DNA from: Cytobacillus oceanisediminis 2691
GTDB lineage: Bacteria > Bacillota > Bacilli > Bacillales > Cytobacillaceae
Assembly (NCBI RefSeq): GCF_000294775.2
Contig: NZ_CP015506.1
Coordinates: 4,439,501 to 4,503,500 of the forward strand
DNA: 64,000 bases
Direction: 5' to 3'
Shown piece by piece: positions 1-9,163 of the stretch (position 1 is the first letter of the stretch; every line of letters begins with the position of its first letter). Position numbers and translations under genes: made by a program. The notes below the pieces were generated by a model, which made no database searches, was not told the origin of the DNA, and saw only the letters and a program-made list of their open reading frames with translations.

Positions 1-594
1 CCCTGCTCCAAGAGGAGATAAGTTTATTCTCTTTAAGCTTTCAGAAAAACGCTCTTTGTCCCTCTCAAGCATCCAGAAATAGGCCATTAAATGGTGGCCG
101 AAGGAGATCGGCTGTGCCCGCTGCAGATGAGTATAGCCCGGCATGATAGTTTCCACATTATTTTCAGCCTGGATGATTAACTCTTCCTGCATTTCCTGAA
201 TCAATTCAACAATCTGCTCCACCTGCTTTCGCAAGTATAAATGCATATCTGTTGCCACCTGGTCATTTCGGCTTCTTGCGGTATGAAGTTTACCTCCGAC
301 AGGCCCAGACAGTTCGGTCAAATGACTCTCAAGATTTAAATGGATATCTTCAAGCTTTACTGAGTAAGCCAGTTCACCCTTAGCAGCTTTCTCTTTAAGC
401 TGCTGAAGGCCTGTTTTGATTTTTTGAGCTTCGTCCTCTGTGATGATTCCTGTTTTAGAAAGCATGGCAACATGGGCCATGCTCCCTTCGATATCTTCCA
501 TAACCAATTCCTGGTCAAATGAAATTGACGCTCCGAACTCATCTACCCATTCTTCAGCAGATTTTGTGAATCTGCCTCCCCATAACTTTTTCAC
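1..594 (-). CDS. argH: Argininosuccinate lyase, N-terminal 198 residues (cut by window edge)
   Basis: Cleaves argininosuccinate to arginine and fumarate, the last step of arginine synthesis in the cytoplasm. I read a GTG start at 592-594 that overlaps the TGA stop of argG (GTGA overlap), giving KKLWGGRF at the N-terminus, which is the family's usual opening. The conserved TARSRNDQ segment lies near residue 110 and the reading frame is open to position 1, where the window ends; the family is about 460 residues, so some 260 residues are outside. Overlap with argG implies one transcript and translational coupling. The missing C-terminus is a window effect, not a truncation. Confidence 0.95.
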   Translation of the reverse strand, partial: MKKLWGGRFTKSAEEWVDEFGASISFDQELVMEDIEGSMAHVAMLSKTGIITEDEAQKIKTGLQQLKEKAAKGELAYSVKLEDIHLNLESHLTELSGPVGGKLHTARSRNDQVATDMHLYLRKQVEQIVELIQEMQEELIIQAENNVETIMPGYTHLQRAQPISFGHHLMAYFWMLERDKERFSESLKRINLSPLGAG

Positions 595-1799
595 ACTGTC
601 ACCTTCTTGCTGTTTTGAACAATGCTCTGCACCTTTGTCGGCAATCCCCAAAGCTTAATAAAGCCTACTGCCGCATTATGGTCAAATTCATCATCAGAAG
701 TATAAGTTGCTAACTTTTCATCGTATAGGGAATAAGGAGATTTTCTTCCTTCAACAATCGCATGGCCTTTAAACAGCTTCACTCTCACTGTTCCTGTAAC
801 AAAGGTTTGTGTCTCTTTCAGGAAAGCCGTTAAAGCATTGTTAAGCTGCGAGAACCACAATCCCTCGTATATAAGCTCAGCCACTTTTTTCTCAATAACC
901 GGTTTAAAGTGGGCCAATTCTTTTACCATCGTTAAATCCTCAAGCTCTTTATGTGCTTTAAGGAGTGTCATTGCTCCCGGACACTCGTAAACTTCACGGG
1001 ATTTGATTCCGACAAGACGATTTTCCACATGATCGATACGCCCAACTCCATGCTTGCCTGCAACCTCATTCAGTTCGGCAATAAGCTCGGAAAGCTTCAT
1101 ACTTTTGCCATTCAAGCTGACTGGAACACCCTTTTCAAAACCGATTTCAACCGTATCAGGTGTATCAGGTGCTTTTTCAAGAGAAACAGTAAGATCGTAT
1201 GCATCTTCCGGAGGAGCTGCCCATGGATCTTCCAAGACTCCGCACTCATTGCTTCTGCCCCATAAGTTTTGATCAATGCTGTACGGAGAATCCAGATTAA
1301 TTGGGATGGGGATATTGTTTTGTTTTGCATATTCAATTTCTTCCTCACGTGACCAGCTCCACTCACGAACCGGAGCCAGCACTTGAAGATCAGGGTTAAG
1401 GGCCTGAATTGCCACTTCAAAACGAACCTGGTCATTTCCTTTGCCGGTACATCCATGCGCGACTGCTACTGCACCTTCTTTTTCTGCTACTTCAACAAGC
1501 TTTTTGGCGATCAGCGGGCGTGAAAGTGCAGAGACTAATGGATACTTATTTTCATATAAGGCATGTGCCTGCAGCGCTATTAATGCATATTCATTAGCAA
1601 ATTCCTCTTTTGCATCAATCACATAAGATTGGACAGCTCCCACAGTTAAAGCTTTTTTCTGGATAAAGTTCAGATCTTTCCCTTCACCAACGTCTAGGCA
1701 GCAAGCAACAACAGCATAACCTTGATCCTGCAGCCATTTAACCGCAACTGATGTATCCAATCCGCCTGAGTATGCAAGAACAACTTTATTTTGTGACAT
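591..1799 (-). CDS. argG: Argininosuccinate synthase
   Basis: Condenses citrulline and aspartate with ATP to argininosuccinate. The N-terminal ATP pyrophosphatase loop SGGLDTS is at residues 11-17, followed by the [13 protein letters not shown] segment typical of the family; 402 residues is full length. Start ATG is preceded by AAGGAGGA at a normal distance. It is first of the argGH operon, and an A/T-rich stretch just upstream contains a possible ARG box for the AhrC/ArgR repressor. Confidence 0.97.
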   Translation of the reverse strand: MSQNKVVLAYSGGLDTSVAVKWLQDQGYAVVACCLDVGEGKDLNFIQKKALTVGAVQSYVIDAKEEFANEYALIALQAHALYENKYPLVSALSRPLIAKKLVEVAEKEGAVAVAHGCTGKGNDQVRFEVAIQALNPDLQVLAPVREWSWSREEEIEYAKQNNIPIPINLDSPYSIDQNLWGRSNECGVLEDPWAAPPEDAYDLTVSLEKAPDTPDTVEIGFEKGVPVSLNGKSMKLSELIAELNEVAGKHGVGRIDHVENRLVGIKSREVYECPGAMTLLKAHKELEDLTMVKELAHFKPVIEKKVAELIYEGLWFSQLNNALTAFLKETQTFVTGTVRVKLFKGHAIVEGRKSPYSLYDEKLATYTSDDEFDHNAAVGFIKLWGLPTKVQSIVQNSKKVTV

Positions 1800-1840
1800 T
1801 TATATTTCCTCCTTAGATTGCTCGTATAAATATACAACTA

Positions 1841-1860
1841 AATTATGTTTTTATTCATTT
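1841..1860 (-). promoter_or_regulatory. Possible ARG box upstream of argG
   Basis: On the minus strand the sequence AAATGAATAAAAACATAATT resembles the AhrC/ArgR operator of Bacillus (TGAATAAAAATTCA-like half sites), about 45 bases upstream of the argG start. Only one good half site is visible, so this rests partly on the expectation that argGH is arginine-repressed. Confidence 0.35.
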
Positions 1861-1946
1861 ATTATTCTCTTACTTTAACAACCTTTTCTTTAAAAATCAA
1901 TACTTATTCTAAAAAATGTATAAAAATAAATAAAATTTTCCCAACA

Positions 1947-1978
1947 AAAAAGGCAAAAGCCCCGTTTTGGCTTTTGCC
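1947..1978 (-). terminator. Rho-independent terminator of the PBP4B-like gene
   Basis: On the minus strand a 10-bp stem GGCAAAAGCC / GGCTTTTGCC is followed by a T run, 11 bases after the stop codon of the upstream serine hydrolase gene. It separates that gene from argGH. Confidence 0.85.
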
Positions 1979-1988
1979 CTGTAATAGT

Positions 1989-3380
1989 TTAGTCATTTAA
2001 TGCTTCATAAACCGCTGAAATTACACTTCCATATTGACTGATGCTGTATGTGTCACCTTGAAACTTATGCGGATCTTTTAATGGATCGATGACTGGAGAA
2101 TGTTTTTTATTTGTCAGGAGAGCGATAGCTAAATTATTTTCCCTGTCTATCACCGTTACCGTTCCTGTCCAGCCAGTATGTCCAAAAACTTTTTTCCCGG
2201 CATACTGGCTGAACATCCACTCCATACTTGAATCTCCGTTCAAACGCCATCCTAACCCATATGTAGGGTTCATATCATATGGTTCTACAAACTCATCAAT
2301 TGTGCGTTTATCAAATAACTTTACATTTCCATAGCCTCCATCATTAAGCATCACCTGCATCAGGACAGCAAGATCTGAAGTTGTGGAAAAGAGGCCAGCA
2401 TGCCCGGATATTCCATCCATTGAATAAAAAGACTTCTCATCATGAACCTCTCCCTGGAGAGTATAGATCCGGATATTAGGGAAGGAAATGACCCCATCCC
2501 TGGTGTTGCCGTGTAATTCAGTTGCAGCGAAATCCTTTTCTTTGAAACCCTTGCGGAGCGGATTAAATAAAGTATGCTTTAACCCTAAGGGCTTATAGAT
2601 ATGATTCTCAGTATAATGGTCCAGCTGCATTCCCGTTATTTTTTCAATAATAAATCCCAGCAGCATATAGTCAATGTCACTGTAAACCTGTTTGGTGCCA
2701 GGTTCATACTGAAGGGGAGTTTTTAAAATCATGGAAAGCGTTTTACTGCGTTCCTGGGAATACAATTCTCCCGCCCTTTCAGGATTATGATAATGGATGC
2801 TTGAAGGAAATCCGGCAGTATGATGAAGCAAGTCGATTATCCGGAGTTCACCTTTCCCTTTTATTTCATCGTCCGCTGAATCTTTAAATGCAGGAAAATA
2901 ATGCTGAATTTTTTCTTCAAGATTGATCTTACCTTCAGTGACAAGATGCTGCAGTGAAAAGTTAACGGCATACATTTTCGTGTTTGATGCTAAGTCAAAC
3001 ATGGTTTTTGTCTTCATTTTCTGCGGGTGAGTTAATGGATCAGTTTTATCAAATATTTTGGCTGAACCATATGCGGAGTTTTTAACAATCTTTCCATCTT
3101 TAATTACGACTAAAGCTGCTCCTGGAAAACCATTTTCTATTTCTCCCTCGATCAGCTTATCAACCTCTTTGAGCCTTTTGGAAGAAAAGCCTGCATCCTC
3201 GGGGCGCTTTGCTTTTGACAAGGTTGGATATTCTAATGGTTTTTTATGTTTAAAGACTTGCTCTTCTGAACTGCTGCTATCTGTTGTGCCCAATTCCACT
3301 CCTAAGGCTGCAATGGGATAAGGCAAAAGCAAACTCAACACCAGGCCTAAAACTGTTAAGCGTGTTATAAACCTTTTCAT
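1989..3380 (-). CDS. Secreted beta-lactamase-fold serine hydrolase, PBP4B-like
   Basis: Serine hydrolase of the class C beta-lactamase/low-molecular-weight PBP fold, probably acting outside the membrane on peptidoglycan peptides or similar amides. Residues 1-25 form a signal peptide with no lipobox cysteine. The nucleophile motif is SNTK at 132-135, the second motif YSD at 233-235 and the third HTG at 401-403, all in the expected order and spacing. At 463 residues it matches E. coli YfeW/PBP4B-type proteins. A terminator follows directly and the gene seems monocistronic. The substrate cannot be told from sequence; an esterase role is the main alternative. Confidence 0.8.
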   Translation of the reverse strand: MKRFITRLTVLGLVLSLLLPYPIAALGVELGTTDSSSSEEQVFKHKKPLEYPTLSKAKRPEDAGFSSKRLKEVDKLIEGEIENGFPGAALVVIKDGKIVKNSAYGSAKIFDKTDPLTHPQKMKTKTMFDLASNTKMYAVNFSLQHLVTEGKINLEEKIQHYFPAFKDSADDEIKGKGELRIIDLLHHTAGFPSSIHYHNPERAGELYSQERSKTLSMILKTPLQYEPGTKQVYSDIDYMLLGFIIEKITGMQLDHYTENHIYKPLGLKHTLFNPLRKGFKEKDFAATELHGNTRDGVISFPNIRIYTLQGEVHDEKSFYSMDGISGHAGLFSTTSDLAVLMQVMLNDGGYGNVKLFDKRTIDEFVEPYDMNPTYGLGWRLNGDSSMEWMFSQYAGKKVFGHTGWTGTVTVIDRENNLAIALLTNKKHSPVIDPLKDPHKFQGDTYSISQYGSVISAVYEALND

Positions 3381-3621
3381 ATTCTCCCCCCTTTAAAATA
3401 ATTAAATATTCTTAATAATAAATATACTATTCGATTTCTATTAAATCTGCAAACCAATCCCATAGCCTTTCTATTAAATCAGTACTTGTGAACCAAGTTC
3501 ATTTATTTTCACATTAGTCCCATAATAGTATCTGCAAAAAAGATTGAATACTAAAACATCCATGCACCATAAACACCTTTATAGTAAAATAAAAACAAGA
3601 TTATCGTTTGGGGGATTCATA

Positions 3622-3936
3622 ATGGAAGAGCATTTTTCACATAATCGTCGTCTTGGCATTCCTATACCGGCCTTTGACCGGGATTGGGATGAATATTCAC
3701 CAAAAACACAGCAGATGATCCTGTTTCAGTGGGAAAAAATAAGAGGCAGGATTCCTGACCGCATCGCAGAGCTTGAAGCGGATATCAACAGGAAACAGGC
3801 TGAGCTATCAGATGAGGGCAATTTCGAAAGATCATGCAGACTTAACAGTGAAATTTCAGAACTGGCATCAGTCATAAATGATCTGTGGCTATGGTATCGA
3901 ACGAATCAGGATATTACAGGGAAAATGCATTCATAA
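3622..3936 (+). CDS. Small conserved-looking protein of unknown function, predicted coiled coil
   Basis: A 104-residue soluble protein I cannot assign to a family. The ATG at 3622 is chosen because GGGGGA precedes it at the right distance; longer upstream starts lack a ribosome binding site. Residues 1-35 are rich in aromatic and charged residues (RRLGIPIPAFDRDW), and about 45-90 form a charged heptad-like helix (IAELEADINRKQAEL). No signal peptide, membrane segment or cysteine. It stands alone between a serine hydrolase gene and moaB, and a family A repeat starts three bases after its stop codon. Confidence 0.65.
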   Translation: MEEHFSHNRRLGIPIPAFDRDWDEYSPKTQQMILFQWEKIRGRIPDRIAELEADINRKQAELSDEGNFERSCRLNSEISELASVINDLWLWYRTNQDITGKMHS

Positions 3937-3938
3937 TA

Positions 3939-4110
3939 GAAAAGCGGAAGCGCCTTGCCCAGGAAGAAATGCAGACTAAGAACGCCACGTCCTCTCAAAA
4001 GCCGCCGCTTTCGGTCGCGATGTTTTTGCTGCCGAAGCCTTTCGAAGCCTTCCTTGTCCTGCGTCAACTCGAGGGGGGAGGGCTGCTTACGCTAGACGGT
4101 TCTCAAAGTT
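3939..4110 (+). repeat. Family A intergenic repeat, copy A1 (long form)
   Basis: Begins GAAAAGCGGAAGCGCCTTGCCC three bases after the TAA of the preceding plus-strand gene and ends CTCGAGG...GGCTGCTTACGCTAGACGG. The interior carries the core (AACGCCACGTCCTC...CCTTCCTTGTCCTG) that is also found, inverted, in the two family B elements. No open reading frame of note. Confidence 0.8.
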
Positions 4111-4135
4111 CAAAATGATACTTCCTTCTCTTTTC

Positions 4136-4168
4136 AAAAAAACCTTTCCGCGGAGGAAAGGTTTTTTT
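4136..4168. terminator. Bidirectional terminator, moaB and the small plus-strand gene
   Basis: Stem AAACCTTTCC / GGAAAGGTTT with GCGG-type loop, A run on one side and T run on the other, six bases beyond the moaB stop. It can serve transcripts arriving from both sides. Confidence 0.85.
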
Positions 4169-4173
4169 GCCCT

Positions 4174-4686
4174 TTATAAATCTTTCCTTAGTTCCCTGAC
4201 GATATGCCCGAGTTCAGGCAAAATCAGCTTATTCATCGCAAGGCGAACTGCCCCTGATGATCCTGGTGTTGAGAAAACTGCTTTATTTTGAACTGTGCCT
4301 GCAGCAGCTCGTGAAAGAATGGCCGCAGACCCGATATCTTCCGTATAGCTTAGCATTCTGAACAATTCGCCGAATCCGTCCATTTCTTTATCAAATAATT
4401 GTCTTACTGTCTCAATAGTCACGTCCCTTAACGCAATTCCAGTGCCTCCATTTGTAAGTACAGCATCAATGCCGGGGTTTTCACAACCTTTTAATACGGC
4501 CTGGCGAATGAGACTTCCTTCATCCTTGACGATTTCATAGTCAGATATGACATGTCCTGCCTCTTCCAGCAGGCGGATCATCAGCTTTCCGCTTTTATCA
4601 GTTTCTTTATCTCTCGTATCACTCACGGTGACCACTTTGCATCTAACTTCTTTTGGCGCTTCTTTTTTATGCTCGAATGTACTCAT
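4174..4686 (-). CDS. moaB: Molybdenum cofactor biosynthesis protein MoaB/Mog family
   Basis: Molybdopterin-binding protein; members adenylylate molybdopterin or act in an ill-defined step of molybdenum cofactor synthesis. The MoCF-binding fold is shown by VVTVSDTRD at 18-26, NGGTG at 79-83 and the late TPGS segment. 170 residues is usual for the family. AAAGGTG precedes the ATG. It lies 41 bases downstream of the EcsC-family gene on the same strand, so they probably share a transcript, and it ends at a strong terminator. No other moa genes are in the window. Confidence 0.9.
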   Translation of the reverse strand: MSTFEHKKEAPKEVRCKVVTVSDTRDKETDKSGKLMIRLLEEAGHVISDYEIVKDEGSLIRQAVLKGCENPGIDAVLTNGGTGIALRDVTIETVRQLFDKEMDGFGELFRMLSYTEDIGSAAILSRAAAGTVQNKAVFSTPGSSGAVRLAMNKLILPELGHIVRELRKDL

Positions 4687-4727
4687 TTGGCATCACCTTT
4701 GCTTATAAATCATAGTTATCCGGGAGT

Positions 4728-5567
4728 TTACTGCTGATTGTTTTTTCTATGCAAATATCTCATTTGATAATATTTATGAGCGAAATCTGTTACTTTTCTT
4801 GTCAGCTGATAATTGGTCCCGGCTCCAATGGCCATGCTGATGAAAGGAATTCCTTGAACGGATTTTCTCCGAAAAAAGTAAATAGCCATCGCTTTAAAAA
4901 GCTGCTTCATTGGCTGCTCAACCCAGGTTATATCAGTCAATTCTTCTTTTCCCTCATAAAAATAGAATTCTTCCTGATTCTTCAGCTCGTTCTTTAATTC
5001 TTCCCAAGCACTGCCCTGCATGCGCGGCGGCAGTGTGGCTGCGTGAAAAACCTTAAGAGAGCTCATCATTTCGAATGGAGTATTGACTTCAAAACCATAG
5101 GTCATGGCAATCAGCTGGACGGCACGAAGATTAATAACCGCCATAGCAGGAATATCTGTACCCAGCATGAGTGAGCTGCCTGAACCTGCAATGCCGCCTT
5201 GCGCAAAAGAATAAAGACGATGCCGGGCAATCTGCTGCTGAGCTATGTATTGAAGCTGGTCGATAGTCAATTGCTTAAGGTCTTCAATCGTTTCAATATC
5301 AGAATGAAAAACACGGCCTGCTGTCAAAATGCGCTCTTTCGCATCCATTTGAAGCTGTGAGCCTTGAATAAGCGCATGAAGATGAAACAGCCAGCTATCC
5401 ATTGCTGAAAAAAATTGCTGCTGAACTTCTTCAGGCAGTAGTGAGAAAGACCTTTCCAATGATTTATCATAAACCATTTCCAAATCATTGGGCTCATAAT
5501 TTAACAGCTTGTTCTCCCACTCCTGAATACCGGTCAAAACACTTTCTTCCCGTTCGTTCAATGGCAT
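4728..5567 (-). CDS. EcsC-family protein
   Basis: A 279-residue member of the EcsC family, named after the third gene of the B. subtilis ecs ABC-transporter operon; its biochemical role is unknown. The sequence shows the family's central glycine/alanine-rich segment (GGIAGSGSSLMLGTDIPA) and a second hydrophobic stretch near the C-terminus (FISMAIGAGTNY), so it is probably membrane-associated. I start it at the ATG at 5565-5567, seven bases after GGGAGG, rather than at the upstream TTG. No ABC transporter genes adjoin it; it is followed by moaB. Confidence 0.8.
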   Translation of the reverse strand: MPLNEREESVLTGIQEWENKLLNYEPNDLEMVYDKSLERSFSLLPEEVQQQFFSAMDSWLFHLHALIQGSQLQMDAKERILTAGRVFHSDIETIEDLKQLTIDQLQYIAQQQIARHRLYSFAQGGIAGSGSSLMLGTDIPAMAVINLRAVQLIAMTYGFEVNTPFEMMSSLKVFHAATLPPRMQGSAWEELKNELKNQEEFYFYEGKEELTDITWVEQPMKQLFKAMAIYFFRRKSVQGIPFISMAIGAGTNYQLTRKVTDFAHKYYQMRYLHRKNNQQ

Positions 5568-5660
5568 CGCAATTCCTCCCAAAACATTTTTTTCTTGGAC
5601 TCAGTATAGCATAAGCAGATGATGAATTCTCCTTCCGCCTGGCGGGGACTAAATCTCGAT

Positions 5661-5695
5661 AAAAACAAAAAGACAAGAGCGTTAGCCCTTGCCTT
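5661..5695 (-). terminator. Terminator of ackA
   Basis: On the minus strand AAGGCAAGGGC and GCTCTTGTCTT pair over 11 positions (with G-U pairs) around a TAAC loop, followed by TTTTTGTTTTT. It starts 11 bases after the ackA stop. Confidence 0.8.
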
Positions 5696-5705
5696 GTTAT
5701 GAATG

Positions 5706-6893
5706 TTATTTAGACAATCTCAAAACATCACGTGCAATCATGACTTCCTCATTTGTCGGGATAATCATGACTTTAACTGGTGAATGAGGGTAGTTAATGA
5801 ATGCTTCTTCACCGCGTACTTTATTTAATGCAGGATCCCAGTATACGCCCATGAATTCCAGCCCCTGAAGAACACGATCACGGATGACATCACTATTCTC
5901 ACCGATTCCGGCTGTGAAGATGATCGCATCTACGCCATACATGCGGGATGCATAGGATCCGATATATTTATGGATTCTGTTTGCGAATACTTCAAGAGCC
6001 AATTCTGCTCTTTCATTTCCTTCAACAGCTTGAACTTCAATATCGCGAAGATCACTGGAGAATCCGGAAACACCCAGCATACCGCTCTTTTTATTTAGAA
6101 CGTCAAGAACTTCATCTGCATTCTTACCCGTCTTTTCCATAATGAATGGAATAAGTGCAGGGTCAATGTTACCTGAGCGCGTACCCATTGTAACACCCGC
6201 TAACGGAGTGAACCCCATGGAGGTATCGATTGACTTTCCGCCTTCAATAGCTGTAATACTCGCTCCATTCCCTAAATGGCAGGAGATGAGGCGAAGCTGT
6301 TCAAGCGGTCGGCCAAGCATTTCTGCAGCACGCTCTGATACATATTTATGTGAAGTGCCATGGAATCCATACTTGCGGATGCCATACTTTTCATAATACT
6401 CATATGGCAGACTATATAGGAATGAGCTTTCAGGCATCGTCTGATGAAATGCTGTATCAAATACCGCCACTGCAGGCACATTTGGAAGAACCTGCTGGAA
6501 TGCCTTAATTCCCGTAATATTAGCCGGGTTATGAAGGGGTGCAAGTTCAGAAAGTTCATCTATTTTCGCAAGCACTTCATCCGTAATGACTACAGAATCG
6601 TTGAATGCCTCACCGCCGTGTACTACACGATGGCCAATTCCTTCGATCTCATCAAGAGATTTAATAATCCCAAGATTTGTTAATTTATCAAGCAGGATTT
6701 TAACCGCAACTGCATGATCAGGTATATCCGTTACTTCCTTGATTTTTTCTCCATTTACAGAGATATTGAAGACTGCATTATCCAGCCCAATACGCTCGAT
6801 TAATCCTTTGGTAATAACCTCTTCACTCGGCATGTCAAATAATTGAAATTTTAACGAAGAACTGCCGGCATTGATTGCTATGATTTTTGCCAT
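5706..6893 (-). CDS. ackA: Acetate kinase
   Basis: Transfers phosphate from acetyl phosphate to ADP, the ATP-yielding step of acetate overflow. Full-length at 395 residues, with [13 protein letters not shown] at the N-terminus, GHRVVHGG, the catalytic-aspartate segment [11 protein letters not shown] and the nucleotide-binding HLGNGAS. Start ATG follows AAAGGAG. Transcribed alone: terminator downstream, and a predicted sigma-A promoter with a CcpA cre site upstream (separate entries). Position next to ytxK and tpx is as in B. subtilis. Confidence 0.97.
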   Translation of the reverse strand: MAKIIAINAGSSSLKFQLFDMPSEEVITKGLIERIGLDNAVFNISVNGEKIKEVTDIPDHAVAVKILLDKLTNLGIIKSLDEIEGIGHRVVHGGEAFNDSVVITDEVLAKIDELSELAPLHNPANITGIKAFQQVLPNVPAVAVFDTAFHQTMPESSFLYSLPYEYYEKYGIRKYGFHGTSHKYVSERAAEMLGRPLEQLRLISCHLGNGASITAIEGGKSIDTSMGFTPLAGVTMGTRSGNIDPALIPFIMEKTGKNADEVLDVLNKKSGMLGVSGFSSDLRDIEVQAVEGNERAELALEVFANRIHKYIGSYASRMYGVDAIIFTAGIGENSDVIRDRVLQGLEFMGVYWDPALNKVRGEEAFINYPHSPVKVMIIPTNEEVMIARDVLRLSK

Positions 6894-7039
6894 AAAGCTA
6901 CCGCTCCTTTAGAAGATGTTCAAAGGGACTTCATTGTCTCTCCAAACCCATACTTTTATATAACAATGTGTGATACGACACTAAAAGTAATACAACTTTA
7001 TTCTGTGCATCGGCCACAATTAATATCTCTCAATTTCCC

Positions 7040-7068
7040 ATTTAAACACTGTAAGCAATACATTTCAA
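7040..7068 (-). promoter_or_regulatory. Predicted sigma-A promoter of ackA
   Basis: On the minus strand, TTGAAA (7063-7068) and TTAAAT (7040-7045) are 17 bases apart, predicting a start near 7033 and a leader of about 140 nt. The -10 box is weak, as expected for a promoter that needs an activator. Confidence 0.5.
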
Positions 7069-7081
7069 GAAGCACCTTGCA

Positions 7082-7097
7082 ATGGTATCGTTTTCAT
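7082..7097 (-). promoter_or_regulatory. cre site (CcpA) for ackA activation
   Basis: ATGAAAACGATACCAT on the minus strand fits the catabolite-responsive element WTGNNARCGNWWWCAW with one mismatch. Its centre is about 56 bases upstream of the predicted start. From memory, the B. subtilis ackA cre sits at a very similar distance and CcpA activates from it. Confidence 0.65.
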
Positions 7098-7135
7098 GAT
7101 AAATTAAATATTTTCTGATACTTCCCTATATTTAA

Positions 7136-7358
7136 AGAAAAGCGGCAGCGCCTTGCCCACCCCGGACATGCACAAGACGTGCCTCTCGGAAAGGCGTCCT
7201 TTGCCTTTTTGTGAGGATTCCCCCGAAATGTGGAGGAAACTGCCCAGGGACGATAGGCATATGACGGTTGCTGTAAGAAAGGCGCTCTTCCTTCTGAAAG
7301 GAAACGGCTTGTGACCTCGAGGGGTAGGCTGCTTGCGCTAGACAGTTATCAATGTGTA
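7136..7358 (+). repeat. Family A intergenic repeat, copy A2
   Basis: Left end GAAAAGCGGCAGCGCCTTGCCCACC, right end CTCGAGGGGTAGGCTGC then TTGCGCTAGACAGTTATCAA. The interior differs from copy A1 (includes CTTCTGAAAGGAAACGGCTT, shared with A10). It lies between the ytxK terminator and the ackA control region, both minus-strand genes, so here it does not adjoin a stop codon in its own orientation. Confidence 0.8.
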
Positions 7359-7379
7359 AAAATTATACTTTCCATACAT

Positions 7380-7412
7380 TTAAAAAGAAGCCGGCAAATG
7401 CACGGCTTCTTT
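7380..7412 (-). terminator. Terminator of ytxK
   Basis: Minus-strand stem AAGAAGCCG / CGGCTTCTT with a T-rich tail, about 10 bases after the ytxK stop. Confidence 0.8.
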
Positions 7413-7422
7413 TCGTTTATCC

Positions 7423-8406
7423 TTATTTGCTTTCTTTAAACCAGACATCAATTTTCTTGAGAATTTTTTCAGCTTCTGCTGTTTTGGACAAGCTGGGCAA
7501 GTTGACCAGCAGAGCCTGCTTAGGTGGAGTGACTCCATCCCCTTTTTTCTGAAGGATAAATATGCTTTTGGCAGCTTTTTCATTTTTGAACATGGTAAGC
7601 GGCAGCTGGACCAAACCTTGAATATAGGCAGTTTCCTTAATGAATTCATGCAGCTTTGGTGCCTGTTCACTTTCAAACAGCCCATTTGGAATGATGAAAA
7701 ATAAATAACCTCCAGATTTCACATGATTCATGCTCTGCTCAATAAATAAGTGATGGGAATAGGAATGTCCCTCATCTGCTTTTAACTTATACTCAGCTGA
7801 ACGGACATCATTCGGATAATAGCCAATAGGCAGATCACTCACTACAGCATCAGCAGCTTCTATAAACAGGGGCTCAAGGCTATCCTGGTTAAAAAATTGA
7901 ATGGGATGCTCCTGTAAATTGGCATTTATATAAGCAAGCTTAATTAATAAGTCGTCAATCTCAATCCCAGTTGCCTCAACCGTTTTATCCTTTTGGTGAT
8001 TCATTACAGTTGTCAATAAATTTCCTGTTCCTACTGCAGGATCCAGCAGGCGGAAACTTTTTTCCTGAATGAATTTTTCGACTAGATACCCCATTAGCAT
8101 GCCCACTGCATCAGGAGTCATTTGATGATTAGGCTGTACATTTTCTTTCATGCCTTTTAATATGGCAAGCTGAAAGGATTTTCTAATCTCTTCTTTTGAG
8201 TAGCTGCTTAAGTTAATTGATTCATAACTCTTCCTAAGCCTTTTTACTGTTAATTCGCTTAGCTCATCCTGAAGAATGCTTTCATGGAATAAATTCTCTC
8301 CTGTTTCTGCAAGAGCTTCAAGGTATGTAGAATGCAGTTCTTCCTGCATAATCGTAGCCGTTTCATTTAAAATGGTAAATAAATCCTCAACCGGAGTTAT
8401 TTTCAC
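7423..8406 (-). CDS. ytxK: Class I SAM-dependent methyltransferase, YtxK
   Basis: Related to the N6-adenine DNA methyltransferases (HsdM-like). DPAVGTGN at 122-129 is the SAM-binding motif I; motif IV appears as SDLPIGYY at 190-197, where DNA N6-adenine enzymes have (N/D/S)PP(Y/F). Leu in place of the first Pro is a visible departure. No target-recognition domain is evident in 327 residues and no restriction partner is nearby, so an orphan DNA or other N-methyltransferase is possible; the true target is unknown. GTG start, preceded by GGGAGG. B. subtilis has the same ackA-ytxK-tpx order. Confidence 0.88.
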   Translation of the reverse strand: MKITPVEDLFTILNETATIMQEELHSTYLEALAETGENLFHESILQDELSELTVKRLRKSYESINLSSYSKEEIRKSFQLAILKGMKENVQPNHQMTPDAVGMLMGYLVEKFIQEKSFRLLDPAVGTGNLLTTVMNHQKDKTVEATGIEIDDLLIKLAYINANLQEHPIQFFNQDSLEPLFIEAADAVVSDLPIGYYPNDVRSAEYKLKADEGHSYSHHLFIEQSMNHVKSGGYLFFIIPNGLFESEQAPKLHEFIKETAYIQGLVQLPLTMFKNEKAAKSIFILQKKGDGVTPPKQALLVNLPSLSKTAEAEKILKKIDVWFKESK

Positions 8407-8490
8407 AGCTTATTCCTCCCGTCCTTATTCTTTTTCCTATTTTAACGGGCTTTTGTTTCATTCACAAGTTTGGTGCTGAAGGGAAGTAAA

Positions 8491-8524
8491 AAAATAAAGC
8501 CCCGGACCAAATCCGGAGCTTTCA
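8491..8524 (-). terminator. Terminator of tpx
   Basis: Minus-strand stem AAAGCTCCGGA / TCCGGGGCTTT (one G-U pair) followed by ATTTTTTT, 12 bases after the tpx stop. Confidence 0.85.
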
Positions 8525-8535
8525 ATATTCTATGA

Positions 8536-9036
8536 TTATTTCGCCTGCTTAGCAGCTTCCACGGCCGCTTCATAGTTTGGATGATCTGTTGCTTCACTTA
8601 CATATTCCGCATATGTAACTGTGTCATTTGAATCGACAACAAAAACGGCACGAGCCAATAGGCGAAGTTCCTGGATGGCAACCCCATAAGCTTCTCCGAA
8701 AGAAAGGTCACGGTGATCAGAAACGGTTTGAACATTTTCAATGCCTGCTGCTGCACACCAGCGTTTTTGAGCAAATGGAAGATCCACACTTACAGTAAGA
8801 ATCTTAACATTGTCAAGCTTGGAAGCTTCTTCGTTAAAACGGCGTGTCTGTGCATCACAAACTCCCGTGTCAATAGAAGGAACTACGCTGATTAGACGCA
8901 CCTGCCCTTTTGAATCAGCAAGTGTTACTTCAGAAAGATCATTTGCCAGCACCTTGAATTCAGGAGCTTTATCTCCAACTTTTACTTCATTGCCCAGCAA
9001 TGTTACAGGATTTCCTTTGAACGTAATAGATGCCAT
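8536..9036 (-). CDS. tpx: Thiol peroxidase Tpx
   Basis: Atypical 2-Cys peroxiredoxin that reduces peroxides with electrons from thioredoxin in the cytoplasm. The peroxidatic cysteine is C60 in PSIDTGVCD and the resolving cysteine C94 in KRWCAAAG, the standard pair. 166 residues is full length. TAAGGAGG precedes the ATG. Flanked by terminators on both sides, so it appears to be a single-gene unit. Confidence 0.97.
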   Translation of the reverse strand: MASITFKGNPVTLLGNEVKVGDKAPEFKVLANDLSEVTLADSKGQVRLISVVPSIDTGVCDAQTRRFNEEASKLDNVKILTVSVDLPFAQKRWCAAAGIENVQTVSDHRDLSFGEAYGVAIQELRLLARAVFVVDSNDTVTYAEYVSEATDHPNYEAAVEAAKQAK

Positions 9037-9121
9037 TTAAATCGTCCTCCTTAATCACTTATGTACAGTGTAAATCATATCTTTTCAGAATCTTTTTTGC
9101 AATTATTAAGGATACATTCCA

Positions 9122-9157
9122 AGAAAAAAGTTAACTCTCCCTGGGAAAGTTAACTTC
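9122..9157 (-). terminator. Terminator of ytfI-ytfJ
   Basis: Minus-strand stem AAGTTAACTTTCCC / GGGAGAGTTAACTT followed by a T run, just after the ytfJ stop. Confidence 0.85.
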
Positions 9158-9163
9158 CTTCTC

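Noticed and set aside
1-594. argH as a truncated pseudogene
   Set aside because: The frame is open and family-like up to base 1; the missing part is outside the window.
951-1265. Plus-strand frames opposite argG and similar antisense frames opposite most genes
   Set aside because: They lie opposite well-conserved genes, have no start signals and no family resemblance.
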